Shown in pieces: positions 52,020-61,162 of a stretch of 64,000 nucleotides of DNA. Each line of letters opens with the position of its first letter. Within the stretch, counting starts at the first letter, position 1. The stretch is from MED-G105 sp965263305 (GTDB lineage Bacteria > Pseudomonadota > Alphaproteobacteria > Caulobacterales > Parvularculaceae), in assembly GCA_965263305.1 (NCBI GenBank), contig OZ253666.1, forward strand, positions 3,224,001-3,288,000. Reading direction: 5' to 3'. The notes under the pieces are model-generated. The model was not told the DNA's origin. It searched no databases and saw only the letters and a program-made list of their open reading frames with translations. Position numbers and translations under genes: made by a program.

Positions 52020-54383
52020 ATGGCATTGTCATTTGATGGAACGCCTGATGTTGAGCGGGAGATTGGCGACGGTTTCGAAACCGGGACCAACCAAAAGAAC
52101 GCGTTCAATGGCCTGAAGGCGCGTGGCTCACGAGTAAATATCAATATTCCCTTTCCAACGAATTGGCGCGGCGAGCGGGGCGCCCAGGTGGATGATCAGT
52201 TTATCCGGCTGGGCGCTGTCGGCCCCGAAAATGGTGTGCCGGTGCTTGTTCTCGGCGGCATTTCGGCGGGGCGCCATGTCTCTGCGGCGGTCAGCGACGG
52301 CGACTCGCAAGGATGGTGGTCAGATATCGTCCATGCCGGCGGCGCTGTTGATATCGATCGTCACCTCGTCTTCTCCCTTGATTTCTTCCCCGAAAACCCA
52401 GCCGGTTTCATTGATCTGACGACGAATGATTACGCCGACGTCATCGCCTATGCGTTGAAAGAGGCGGGGGTGAACCGCTTGCATGCGGCCATCGGCGCCT
52501 CCTTTGGCGGGATGGTGTGTTTGAAACTCGCCGAGCGCCATCCCGGGCTTGTTGATCGCTTGGCGGTTCTTTGCGCGGCCCATCGATCATCGCCAATGGC
52601 GCAAGGGTGGCGCCGGGTGCAGCGGCGCATTCTGTCGCTTGGCCTTGCCACTGGGTGCCCGGAAGAAGCAACCGCCATTGCGCGGGAACTCGCCATCACC
52701 ACCTATCGCACCCCGGAGGAATTTTCGGCGCGCTTTTCTGAGAGTGAAGATGTCTGCGCCTATTTGGCCCATCACGGCGAAACTTATGCAGCGAATGTCA
52801 GCGCTGCGCGCTATCTCACCTTGTCGGCGTCTATCGACAGCCATGATTTGACCCCGGAAAACATCACCGCGCCGACCCTTTTGATTGGCGCGACGAGCGA
52901 TCGCCTGGTGCCCATTGATGATATCCGCACCCTATCGACCCGCCTTGGCGGGCCGGTTCAGTTCAACCCCATCCCCTCAAAATACGGCCATGATGCGTTT
53001 TTAAAAGAAACGGCGACGATCGGCCCTCTCTTGCGTTCTTTTTTAGAAGACGCCTTTATTTCAAAGGATCAACAGCCCATGACCATTTCTTCCGTATCCG
53101 ACACTGCGCCAGCGAATGGGCCTATTAAGCACCAGGAAACGATTGCGGCGAACGCGGGCGTGGGGCGTGATGCGGCTCATCGCGCGGTGGCGCCGCCAAT
53201 CCATCTATCGGCGACCTATGCGTGGGATGACCCAACGGAGAAGCCGGGCTTTGATTATTCGCGCTCCGGCAATCCAACCCGCCGCCAATTGGAAGAGGCG
53301 TTGGCCGCGCTTGAAGGGGCTGCAGGCGGCGTCCTGACGGCGACGGGCATGGCGGCCGTTGATCTTGTGTTAACGCTGGTCAAGCCGGGGGAGTTGGTGT
53401 TAGCGCCCCATGATTGTTACGGCGGCACCCATCGTTTGTTGACCGCGCGGGCGCGCCTTGGCCATTTTGACCTTGCCTTTGTCAACCAGACGGATCCCGC
53501 CGCCCTCGACGCTGCTTTCGCCCGGCGCCCGAAACTTGTTCTGATTGAAACGCCGTCAAACCCGTTACTGCGGGTCACCGACGTCGCGGATGTCGCGCGC
53601 CGCGCCAAAGAAGTGGGCGCCATTTCCGTGGCGGACAACACCTTCCTGTCGCCTGCGCTGCAACAGCCTTTGGCGCTTGGATGCGATGTCGTCGTTCATT
53701 CGACAACGAAATATATCAACGGCCATAGCGATGTCGTCGGCGGGGCGGTTCTCGCAAAAGACAAAGCGCTCGCCGATGAGCTTTATTGGTGGGCGAATTG
53801 TACGGGCGTCACGGGCGCGGCCTTTGACAGCTATTTAACCCTGCGTGGCCTGCGCACGCTTTTCACCCGCCTTGAACGCCAACAAGCGACGGCGGAACGG
53901 CTCGTGGCGTTCCTCGCCAATGATGAACGGGTGGTGCGGGTGAATTATCCGGGCCTTAAATCCCATCCGGGTCATGAGATCGCGGCGCGCCAACAAAAGG
54001 GTTTTGGCGCTATGTTCAGCGTCGAGTTCGCTGAAAATATTGATGTGCTTGAAGTCTTGCGCGGGTTTGATCTGTTTACCACAGCCGAATCCCTCGGCGG
54101 CTTTGAGAGCTTGGTCTGCGTGCCGGCGGCCATGACCCATGCGGCGATGCCGCCGGAAGCACGGGCCGCGGCCGGTATTTCGGATCGGCTGGTCCGGTTC
54201 TCCATCGGGCTGGAGCATGCGGAAGACTTATTGGCGGACCTGGAAACTGGGCTTGCGAGAGGCGAGGGCGTTGGCGACAATGGTCATGAAATTGCAGGCC
54301 ACAGCAGTGACGCAGCGGCGGCGGAATTTGCCGGCCATAAACGGGGGGCGTTTTTGGACGCCAAAGAAAAAGTATGCGCGTAG
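52020..54383 (+). CDS. Fusion of MetX homoserine acyltransferase and MetB cystathionine gamma-synthase
   Basis: 787 residues in one open frame. Residues 1-350 form a MetX-type alpha/beta hydrolase that acylates homoserine: AAIGASFGGMVCLKL with nucleophile Ser161, LIGATSDRLVP with Asp294, SKYGHDAFL with His324. Residues 354-770 form a Cys/Met-metabolism PLP enzyme: FDYSRSGNPTRRQLEEALA, VLTATGMAAVDLVLTLV, ETPSNPLLRVTDVADVA and the PLP lysine Lys564 in HSTTKYINGHSD. Together they would turn homoserine plus acyl-CoA and cysteine into cystathionine. Start ATG 52020 follows GGAG with 6-base spacing; ATG 52005 is an alternative. An internal ATG at 53079 with AAAGGA 10 bases upstream could give free MetB. 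Acetyl versus succinyl donor is not decidable here. Confidence 0.92.
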   Translation: MALSFDGTPDVEREIGDGFETGTNQKNAFNGLKARGSRVNINIPFPTNWRGERGAQVDDQFIRLGAVGPENGVPVLVLGGISAGRHVSAAVSDGDSQGWWSDIVHAGGAVDIDRHLVFSLDFFPENPAGFIDLTTNDYADVIAYALKEAGVNRLHAAIGASFGGMVCLKLAERHPGLVDRLAVLCAAHRSSPMAQGWRRVQRRILSLGLATGCPEEATAIARELAITTYRTPEEFSARFSESEDVCAYLAHHGETYAANVSAARYLTLSASIDSHDLTPENITAPTLLIGATSDRLVPIDDIRTLSTRLGGPVQFNPIPSKYGHDAFLKETATIGPLLRSFLEDAFISKDQQPMTISSVSDTAPANGPIKHQETIAANAGVGRDAAHRAVAPPIHLSATYAWDDPTEKPGFDYSRSGNPTRRQLEEALAALEGAAGGVLTATGMAAVDLVLTLVKPGELVLAPHDCYGGTHRLLTARARLGHFDLAFVNQTDPAALDAAFARRPKLVLIETPSNPLLRVTDVADVARRAKEVGAISVADNTFLSPALQQPLALGCDVVVHSTTKYINGHSDVVGGAVLAKDKALADELYWWANCTGVTGAAFDSYLTLRGLRTLFTRLERQQATAERLVAFLANDERVVRVNYPGLKSHPGHEIAARQQKGFGAMFSVEFAENIDVLEVLRGFDLFTTAESLGGFESLVCVPAAMTHAAMPPEARAAAGISDRLVRFSIGLEHAEDLLADLETGLARGEGVGDNGHEIAGHSSDAAAAEFAGHKRGAFLDAKEKVCA

Positions 54384-56131
54384 AGGCGGTAACAGGTGAC
54401 CATCCAACGGGGGCGTCATCAAAAAATGTCAGTCAAGAGATTGTTGTATTAAAATTCGGCTCCTCGGTTCTTCGCCGCCCTGAGGATCTGCCAAGTGTTG
54501 TCACGGAAATTTATCGTTACGCCCGAGCGGGCCGCGGCGTGGTCGCCGTTGTTTCCGCGTTCGCCGGTGAAACCGATGCGCTGGTTGAGGAGGCCGCCGC
54601 ATTCGGCGCCGACGCGGCCTCGCGCCATGCGCCGCGTTTTATTGGCTTGGGCGAGGAAAGGGCCGCCGCGCTTTTGGCGATCGCCTGTGATGCGGCGGGG
54701 CTGAACGCGGTTGTCGCTGGCGCCCGTCGCCTCGGGTTAACCGCGGCCGGGCCTGTGTCAGACGCTTACCCCGAAAGCGTGGATCGCGAAGCGTTAATCA
54801 CCGCGATTGACGCCCATGACGTTGTCATTACCCCGGGGTTCGTGGCCGTCGGGCCGACGGGCGAACCTGTGTTGTTGGGGCGCGGTGGGTCTGATTTGAC
54901 CGCTGTCGTCTTGGCGGACGCCGTGAATGCACCCCGGGCGACCCTGATTAAGGACGTGGACGGCGTATATGACCGCGACCCAGCAAAAGCCGCACCCGGC
55001 GAGGCGTTGCGATATAGCGATCTAGATTGGGCGCGAGCCCGCGAAATCGCCGGCCAATTGCTGCAACCAAAAGCCATCGAATTCGCCGAAACGAGAAATG
55101 TTCCCTTAAACGTTGCGCGGCTCGGCGTCGATCGTGGCACGCTGGTAAGCTCTGTGGGCGCAGACCCCGCTAAGGCACAAAGGCAGGCGCCCTTAAAAGT
55201 GGCGGTCGCCGGGCTCGGCGTCATTGGCAATGCGCTTGTGCATCGTCTTTTGGCCGCGCCGGAACGATATGACATCACCGGTATTCTCGTCAGTAATGGG
55301 AAGAAAGCGCGGGATCGTCAGATTAACCCGACCCTGTTGACGACCCAGGCGGACCGCCTTTTTGAAGGGCAGCCGGATGTTGTCATCGACGTTCTGTCCT
55401 CAGGGGCGGCAGGGCGCGCGCTATTGGGTAAGGCGCTTGAAAATGGCGTTTCCGCGGTTAGCGCGAATAAACAGGCGGTGGCTGATTCCATTAAGGATCT
55501 GTCGGCGCTCGCGAACCAAAACGGGGCGTTACTTTCGTTTTCATCCTCCGTCGGCGGCGGCGCGCCCATGGTCGAGACCGTGAGGCGGGCGCGGCAAAAT
55601 GGATTGCGGTTGAAGCGGTTCAAGGCGGTGCTGAACGGTACGATCAACTACATCCTGACAGCTCAGGAAAGCGGTGCGAGTTTTGAAGACGCCCTCATCG
55701 CCGCCCAGAAAGCTGGTTTTGCCGAAGCCGATCCGTCGGCGGATCTTTCTGGCGCCGACGCCGTTGCGAAAATCAAGATCCTCTGTCAGGAGGCGTTTGA
55801 CCAGTCGCCGGCGCATATTGAGATCGAGGCGCTCACCCCAAGCCGGGCAGCCGAATTTGCGGCGTCGAAAGAACCGTGGCGGCAAATTGCCGAGGCGACG
55901 GTGACGGAAGACGGGGCCATCAACGCGCGCCTATCCTACGCGGTCGCAACGCCGGGCGCTGTCTTTGCCGATCTAAAGGGAGAGGAAAACGCCCTCTGGC
56001 TGGAAAGCGCTGATAACCGCCATCAGGCAGTTGTCTGCCGTGGTCGCGGCGCCGGGCCCATTCCAACGGTTGAAAGCGTGCTCGCCGATCTTGGCGACAT
56101 TGAACGCGCCCTCATTAGAGCAAAAAAATGA
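54374..56131 (+). CDS. Bifunctional aspartate kinase / homoserine dehydrogenase without ACT domains
   Basis: 585 residues versus about 810-820 for E. coli ThrA or MetL. The kinase spans about 23-265 (VVLKFGSSVLRRPEDLPSVV, GLGEERAAALLAIA, VITPGFVAVGPTGEPVLLGR, GGSDLTAVVLADAV, IKDVDGVYDRDP). Homoserine dehydrogenase begins at about 273 (KVAVAGLGVIGNALVHRLLA), with SANKQAVADSI, VLNGTINYILTAQESGASFE and AGFAEADPSADLSGADAVAK. The ACT regulatory region that normally joins the two halves is missing, so threonine or lysine feedback through it is not expected. The start overlaps the fusion gene by 10 bases. It makes homoserine for the fused MetX-MetB next door. Confidence 0.9.
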   Translation: MRVEAVTGDHPTGASSKNVSQEIVVLKFGSSVLRRPEDLPSVVTEIYRYARAGRGVVAVVSAFAGETDALVEEAAAFGADAASRHAPRFIGLGEERAAALLAIACDAAGLNAVVAGARRLGLTAAGPVSDAYPESVDREALITAIDAHDVVITPGFVAVGPTGEPVLLGRGGSDLTAVVLADAVNAPRATLIKDVDGVYDRDPAKAAPGEALRYSDLDWARAREIAGQLLQPKAIEFAETRNVPLNVARLGVDRGTLVSSVGADPAKAQRQAPLKVAVAGLGVIGNALVHRLLAAPERYDITGILVSNGKKARDRQINPTLLTTQADRLFEGQPDVVIDVLSSGAAGRALLGKALENGVSAVSANKQAVADSIKDLSALANQNGALLSFSSSVGGGAPMVETVRRARQNGLRLKRFKAVLNGTINYILTAQESGASFEDALIAAQKAGFAEADPSADLSGADAVAKIKILCQEAFDQSPAHIEIEALTPSRAAEFAASKEPWRQIAEATVTEDGAINARLSYAVATPGAVFADLKGEENALWLESADNRHQAVVCRGRGAGPIPTVESVLADLGDIERALIRAKK

Positions 56132-57360
56132 CGGATACAGACGGGGGGTCGGTTGCCTCGCCCGGCGAACGCCCTGGCACGCCAGTTGAGGCGTTGGCGC
56201 AATCGAAGCGGTTGGTCCTCAAGGTTGGGTCGGCTCTTTTAGTGGGAGAAGACGGCGCCCCCAACTCATCCTTCTTAGAAGGGCTCGCGAAAGATATCGG
56301 GGGCTTAAAGACCGCAGGAAAAGATATCCTCATCGTCACGTCGGGCGCGATCGCCCTTGGTCGGCGCCGCCTTGGTATTGGGTCGAACCTGCGCCTTGAC
56401 GAAAGCCAGGCCGCCTCGGCGGCGGGGCAATCCCTATTGATAGATGCTTGGAGCACGGCGCTGGCGCCCCATGGGGTAATCGCCGCGCAAATTCTGTTAA
56501 CGCTGAGCGACACGGAAAACCGGCGGCGATACCTGAACGCCCGGGCGACGCTTGAGAAGCTTCTCGCTCTAGGCGCAACGCCGGTTATCAATGAAAACGA
56601 TACGGTGGCGACAAGTGAAATACGCTACGGCGACAATGATCGGCTCGCAGCCCATGCCGCGCAGTTGGTTGGGGCAGATCTATTGTTGTTGCTTTCTGAT
56701 ATTGATGGTCTTTATACGGCGAACCCCCGATTAGATGCCTCGGCGGAGCATCTACCTCTTATCGAGAAAGTGACGCCCGAGATTGAAGCGATGGGCGGGG
56801 GCGCGAACAAAGCGGCGGGTGTCGGGTCGGGGGGTATGGAAACCAAAATTGCGGCGGCGAAGATTGCCGCAAGCTCTGGCGCAGCGACGATCATCGCGGC
56901 GGGCGAGAGTGAAGCGAAATCGCCCACATGGCGCCCCATCAAGGCTGTTGCTGACGGCGCGCGCGCGAGCCTATTTCTCGCCAACACAACACCCGCCCGC
57001 GCCCGGAAAACCTGGATACGCAACGCCCTGAAAGTCTCCGGCGTGATTACCATTGATGCTGGCGCGGTGACAGCTTTGTCGCGCGGCGCGAGCCTTCTGC
57101 CTGCGGGGGTGACCCACATTGAGGGTGATTTTCAGCGCGGTGATATCGTTGAGGTGCGCGGGCCAGATCCTAAAAATGGTCCCCTCATTGCCCGTGGCCA
57201 GATTGCCTACGATAGCGGTGATGCGATCCGCGCTATTGGTCTCAAATCCGACGATATTGACGCGCGCCTTGGCTATCGCCGTCGCGCGGCTATGATTGAT
57301 CGCGACGATTTGGTTCTTTTTCATCACGATGACGCGCAGACGAGTAAAACATGTCCATAA
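56128..57360 (+). CDS. proB: Glutamate 5-kinase with PUA domain
   Basis: First step of proline synthesis. 410 residues. Amino-acid kinase fold: LVLKVGSALLVGEDG, IVTSGAIALGRRRLG, VINENDTVATSEIRYGDND, LLLLSDIDGLYTANPRLD and GVGSGGMETKIAAAKIAAS. A C-terminal PUA domain (about 305-390) is present. The start ATG overlaps the preceding stop by 4 bases (ATGA). It is unusual in following methionine/homoserine genes; the overlap means its translation depends on them. Confidence 0.96.
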   Translation: MTDTDGGSVASPGERPGTPVEALAQSKRLVLKVGSALLVGEDGAPNSSFLEGLAKDIGGLKTAGKDILIVTSGAIALGRRRLGIGSNLRLDESQAASAAGQSLLIDAWSTALAPHGVIAAQILLTLSDTENRRRYLNARATLEKLLALGATPVINENDTVATSEIRYGDNDRLAAHAAQLVGADLLLLLSDIDGLYTANPRLDASAEHLPLIEKVTPEIEAMGGGANKAAGVGSGGMETKIAAAKIAASSGAATIIAAGESEAKSPTWRPIKAVADGARASLFLANTTPARARKTWIRNALKVSGVITIDAGAVTALSRGASLLPAGVTHIEGDFQRGDIVEVRGPDPKNGPLIARGQIAYDSGDAIRAIGLKSDDIDARLGYRRRAAMIDRDDLVLFHHDDAQTSKTCP

Positions 57361-58634
57361 AGACGAATGCGCCGACAATTGAAGCGCTGATTAATGAAAT
57401 GGGGCGCGCAGCGACAAATGCTTCGCGAGTTCTGGCCACCGCTTCAACTGATCAGAAAACAACGGCGCTCGAAAATGCTGCCTACAACATTGCGCGCGCG
57501 ACGAAAAATATTCTGAAGGCCAATGAACAGGATGTCGCTGACGCATTAAAAAAAGGCTTGGCGCCGGCCTTTATCGATCGTCTGACGCTTACGGATGATC
57601 GGCTGGAGAGCATTGTCACGGCGCTGCGAGAAATTGCAGCCCAGCCGGACCCTGTTGGTGAGGTCACAGAGAGTTGGTCCCGGCCGAATGGCTTGATGAT
57701 CGAACGGGTGCGGGCGCCGATTGGCGTCATTGGCGTCATCTATGAAAGCCGTCCTAATGTGACGATTGATGCCGCCGCAATTTGTTTAAAGGCTGGCAGC
57801 GCGGTCATTTTGCGTGGCGGGGGCGATTGCCTCGCCACGGCGATGGCGTTGTTCAAGCCCTTTATCCAAGGCGTTGTTGACGCCGGGTTACCGGCTTCTG
57901 TCGCGCAGTTGGTGGAGACGCCAGACCGGGCGGCGGTTGGGGCGATGCTCGCGGGGGCCGGCGGGGCGCTGGATCTCGTCATTCCACGCGGGGGCAAGTC
58001 CCTGGTGGCGCGGGTCCAAGACGAAGCCCGCGTCGCCGTGCTCAGTCATCTTGATGGGGTTTGTCATGTGTATCTCGACAAGGCGGCGGATTTAGAAAAA
58101 GCCATCGCCATTACGGTGAACGCAAAAATGCGCCGAACGGGTGTGTGCGGCGCGGCGGAAACCCTTCTAATTGATAAGGCGGCGGCGCCGACATTGCTCG
58201 CACCCGTAACGACGGCCCTAAAGGAGGCAGGCTGCCTGATACGCGCAGATGAGGATGCGCGGGCGATTGGTCCAAGCCTCGCCCAGGCATCGGACGAAGA
58301 TTGGTCAACAGAGTATCTCGACGCGGTTATTTCATTGGCGCTTGTCGATGGCGTTGAGGGCGCCGTCGACCACATCCGCGCCTATGGTTCCGGTCATACC
58401 GACGCCATTGTGACGGAAGACGCCGCCGCCGCTCATCATTTTTTGCATCATGTTGACAGCGCCATTGTGATGCATAACGCTTCGACCCAATTCGCTGATG
58501 GGGGCGAGTTCGGCCTTGGCGCAGAGATTGGAATCGCAACGGGAAAACTTCACGCGCGGGGCCCTGTGGGCGCTCGAGAGCTAACGACCTATCGCAATAT
58601 CGTGCGGGGTCAGGGACAGATCCGTCCGCGTTAA
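57351..58634 (+). CDS. proA: Gamma-glutamyl phosphate reductase
   Basis: Second step of proline synthesis. 427 residues, aldehyde-dehydrogenase fold: RVRAPIGVIGVIYESRPNVT, KAGSAVILRGGGDCLATAMA, VIPRGGKSLVARVQDEARV, LDGVCHVYLDKAADLEKA and the catalytic cysteine in NAKMRRTGVCGAAETLLID, ending ARGPVGARELTTYRNIVRG. It overlaps proB by 10 bases and ends the operon; no terminator was seen after it. Confidence 0.96.
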   Translation: MSIKTNAPTIEALINEMGRAATNASRVLATASTDQKTTALENAAYNIARATKNILKANEQDVADALKKGLAPAFIDRLTLTDDRLESIVTALREIAAQPDPVGEVTESWSRPNGLMIERVRAPIGVIGVIYESRPNVTIDAAAICLKAGSAVILRGGGDCLATAMALFKPFIQGVVDAGLPASVAQLVETPDRAAVGAMLAGAGGALDLVIPRGGKSLVARVQDEARVAVLSHLDGVCHVYLDKAADLEKAIAITVNAKMRRTGVCGAAETLLIDKAAAPTLLAPVTTALKEAGCLIRADEDARAIGPSLAQASDEDWSTEYLDAVISLALVDGVEGAVDHIRAYGSGHTDAIVTEDAAAAHHFLHHVDSAIVMHNASTQFADGGEFGLGAEIGIATGKLHARGPVGARELTTYRNIVRGQGQIRPR

Positions 58635-58762
58635 AGATTGAATTCATTTGTGTATTTAATAAAGCTGCGTACGGAATGCGCATTTAGATAGAAAATTCAT
58701 AAAATTTATTTCAACCATGACTTGTAAAATGCAATCGTGAATTAAATCAATTGGTTATCTTT

Positions 58763-58781
58763 AATAATGATTATCATACTC
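58763..58781 (+). promoter_or_regulatory. Candidate Fur box upstream of the PhoX-type gene
   Basis: AATAATGATTATCATACTC matches the 19-base Fur consensus GATAATGATAATCATTATC at 15 of 19 positions and contains the core inverted repeat AATGAT-T-ATCAT. It lies about 105 bases before the phosphatase start in an AT-rich gap. Confidence 0.6.
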
Positions 58782-58884
58782 ACGTAAGATCAGTATACAT
58801 ATTACTACTGAAAAATAAATGTCACATAATCACGGTACGCTTTTTAATTGTTGATTCTTTCTCTTTAAATCATGGGGTTTTGAT

Positions 58885-60837
58885 ATGACCAATCCGGTCA
58901 ATGATCGCGATGCCGTTGCGGCTGTTGCTGACTACGACGTCAATTTCGACGCGTCCGAGGACCGTTCCACCAATCCTACAGGCAACAAGCCATTCGTTGA
59001 TGTCGCCCTCAAGGCTGCCGCCTCACGCAGAACGATGCTGCAAGGCTCCTTGGCCGTTGCTGCGGCGACCGGTTTTCTAGCGCCAGAGGCGAAGGCAGGT
59101 CGCCGTAATCGGAATATTCCGAACGGCGCGCTCGTCGATTTCACACCGCTGACGATCGAAGAGGCCACGGCTGACAACACGGTGCCAAGCATTTCACCGA
59201 GCTATCAAATGCAGGTCTTAATCCCTTGGGGCACCCCGATCACGCCGGGCGCAACGACCGAATTTACCGGCGATCCAAATGCTCGTCCAACCGCCGCTGA
59301 AGCAGAACTGCAGGTCGGTATTGGCCATGATGGTATCGCCTTTTTCCCAGACCGTAATCGTGACGGGTCTATCGATTTCTTCTCAGGCTCTTCCGTGCGT
59401 TCGAGCCGGGGCATGTTGTGCGTGAACCACGAGTTTGGTCGCGAACCTGCCGTCCTCGGCAAACCTGTTGGCGGTGTTGAGTCACTTGAAGACGTGCGCA
59501 TCATGCAAGCCGTACACGGCGTCTCAGTCGTCCGCATCCAACGTCGTCGCGGCGAATTCCAAGTCGTAAACAGCCCGAACGCCCGGCGCATCACCGTTAA
59601 CACGCCCGTCACCTTCTCCGGGCCGGCCGCTGGATCGCCTCTCTTGGAAAACCCCGCTGGCAACGAGCCGCGCGGCACTGTCAATAACTGCGGTTCAGGC
59701 TTCACGCCTTGGGGCACTTATTTGACCTGCGAAGAAAACTTCAATGGGTACTTCGGGTCTACCAATCCCGGTTTCTCCGCAGAAGCGGACCTTACAGAAG
59801 GCCAACGCCGTCTTGGCTTCAATGAAAATGGATTCTTCTATAACTGGCATTTGTTCGACGAGCGCTTTGATCTGACGAACGCCGCTTATGTGAATGAGTC
59901 AAATCGCTTCGGGTGGATTGTTGAAATCGATCCATTTGACGGCACGCAAACACCGGTGAAACGCACGGCGCTTGGCCGCTTTAAGCATGAAGCCATCGCG
60001 ATCGCCGTTTCCGGCAATGGTCGCATCGCTGCTTACATGGGTGATGATCAGCGTTTTGATTATTGCTACAAATATGTTTCCGACATGGCGTGGGAAGATG
60101 CGATTGCGCTTGGTCTGAGCCCCCTTGATGACGGCAAGTTGTTCGTCGCGCGTTTCAATGAGGACTTCACCGGCGACTGGTTGGAGCTGACGTTGGACAA
60201 CCCTGAATTGGCGGCGCGTTTTGCCAATGAAGCAGAAATGCTCATCGACACACGGGTTGCAGCCGATATTTTGGGGGCAACGCCGATGGATCGCCCCGAA
60301 TGGACGACAATTGGTCAGGACGGGGCTGTGTTCTGGACATTGACCAATAACACGGACCGCACAGAGCCAAATGCGGCGAACCCAGAAGCGCCAAACCGCG
60401 ATGGTCACATTATTCGCACCGTCGACAGCGATGACTTCCTTGGTAACACCTTCACCTGGGAGTTCTTCTTCATCGCTTCAGATACACGCGACACGGAAGA
60501 AGTTTTCTCCGATCCTGACGCTGCATACGCTGATCCGTTTGGCCGTCTGTTCATCGGCACCGATGGCGGTCAAAGCGCTGGCCTCCAAGATCAGTTGGTC
60601 GTGTTTGACACCACATCGGATAACCCAACGCCACGGCGTTTGATGACCGGTGTGAACAGCGACGAAATCACCGGTTGGGCGTTTACGGACCGCGTTCACC
60701 AATATCCAGCACCCTGGGAACGGCGATCCAACCCGCACAAACTTCCCTGCGGCGACGGATGGCGTGACAATTCCACGGGACGCGACGGTCGTCATCACCC
60801 GTCGGAATGGCGGCGTTATCGGTTCCTAACCGATTGA
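58885..60837 (+). CDS. PhoX-type (DUF839) exported alkaline phosphatase
   Basis: 650 residues. A twin-arginine signal lies unusually deep, SRRTMLQGSLAVAAATGF at 47-64, after a 46-residue polar lead. The PhoX family core follows: YQMQVLIPWGTPITPG, GMLCVNHEFGRE, NNCGSGFTPWGTYLTCEENF, IVEIDPFDGTQTPVKRTALG, RFKHEAIAIAVSGNGRIAAY, MGDDQRFDYCYKYVSD and LFIGTDGGQSAGLQDQLVVF. Characterised PhoX enzymes use Ca and Fe and release phosphate from esters in the periplasm or outside. A Fur-like site, not a clear Pho box, precedes it. It may be a divergent family branch, so substrate is open. Confidence 0.88.
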   Translation: MTNPVNDRDAVAAVADYDVNFDASEDRSTNPTGNKPFVDVALKAAASRRTMLQGSLAVAAATGFLAPEAKAGRRNRNIPNGALVDFTPLTIEEATADNTVPSISPSYQMQVLIPWGTPITPGATTEFTGDPNARPTAAEAELQVGIGHDGIAFFPDRNRDGSIDFFSGSSVRSSRGMLCVNHEFGREPAVLGKPVGGVESLEDVRIMQAVHGVSVVRIQRRRGEFQVVNSPNARRITVNTPVTFSGPAAGSPLLENPAGNEPRGTVNNCGSGFTPWGTYLTCEENFNGYFGSTNPGFSAEADLTEGQRRLGFNENGFFYNWHLFDERFDLTNAAYVNESNRFGWIVEIDPFDGTQTPVKRTALGRFKHEAIAIAVSGNGRIAAYMGDDQRFDYCYKYVSDMAWEDAIALGLSPLDDGKLFVARFNEDFTGDWLELTLDNPELAARFANEAEMLIDTRVAADILGATPMDRPEWTTIGQDGAVFWTLTNNTDRTEPNAANPEAPNRDGHIIRTVDSDDFLGNTFTWEFFFIASDTRDTEEVFSDPDAAYADPFGRLFIGTDGGQSAGLQDQLVVFDTTSDNPTPRRLMTGVNSDEITGWAFTDRVHQYPAPWERRSNPHKLPCGDGWRDNSTGRDGRHHPSEWRRYRFLTD

Positions 60838-60858
60838 TCCTTCTTTGAAGAGTAAGAG

Positions 60859-60891
60859 CCCCGGATCGCTTATTAGCGGTTCGGGGTTTTT
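60859..60891 (+). terminator. Rho-independent terminator of the PhoX-type gene
   Basis: CCCCGGATCGC (60859-60869) pairs with GCGGTTCGGGG (60876-60886), all 11 positions pairing when two G-U wobbles are allowed; loop TTATTA, then five Ts. Confidence 0.88.
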
Positions 60892-60985
60892 CATGGGATG
60901 TTCGATGCTTTTGGCTCAATCTGCCAAATTCAAATTCCCATAGAGTGTTTTATATGAAAAAATTAAGAAAAACGACGGAAACTCC

Positions 60986-61013
60986 TTGAAAGCGTTTCTC
61001 GACGCCGTTAAGA
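60986..61013 (+). promoter_or_regulatory. Candidate promoter of the ilv leader
   Basis: TTGAAA at 60986-60991 and TTAAGA at 61008-61013 with a 16-base spacer, downstream of an A-rich tract (60957-60971) that could act as an UP element. The leader peptide begins 40 bases further on. Confidence 0.4.
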
Positions 61014-61052
61014 CCACTTTTATCAAAGAAGCTAAGGTTTTTATAGACTGCG

Positions 61053-61133
61053 ATGTCAACGATTTTTCGACTTATCCTACTAGTAGTGCATGTGGTCCTT
61101 CCAGGGGCTGCGGCGATGGGTAATGCGCGATAA
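61053..61133 (+). CDS. Branched-chain amino acid leader peptide
   Basis: A 26-codon open frame, too short for most gene callers. Residues 4-16 read IFRLILLVVHVVL: ten of these thirteen are Ile, Leu or Val, including LILLVV in a row. It is followed by a terminator hairpin at 61163-61190 and then ilvC. Slow translation at these codons when charged tRNA-Ile/Leu/Val is scarce would favour an antiterminator. The ribosome site is weak (AAGG about 18 bases upstream). Confidence 0.85.
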   Translation: MSTIFRLILLVVHVVLPGAAAMGNAR

Positions 61134-61162
61134 ACGACGCTAATTAAAACCTGACCCGACAG

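Noticed and set aside
58819..58836. Pho-box-like TGTCACA before the PhoX-type gene
   Set aside because: Only one half-site is present; the second 11-base repeat is lacking.
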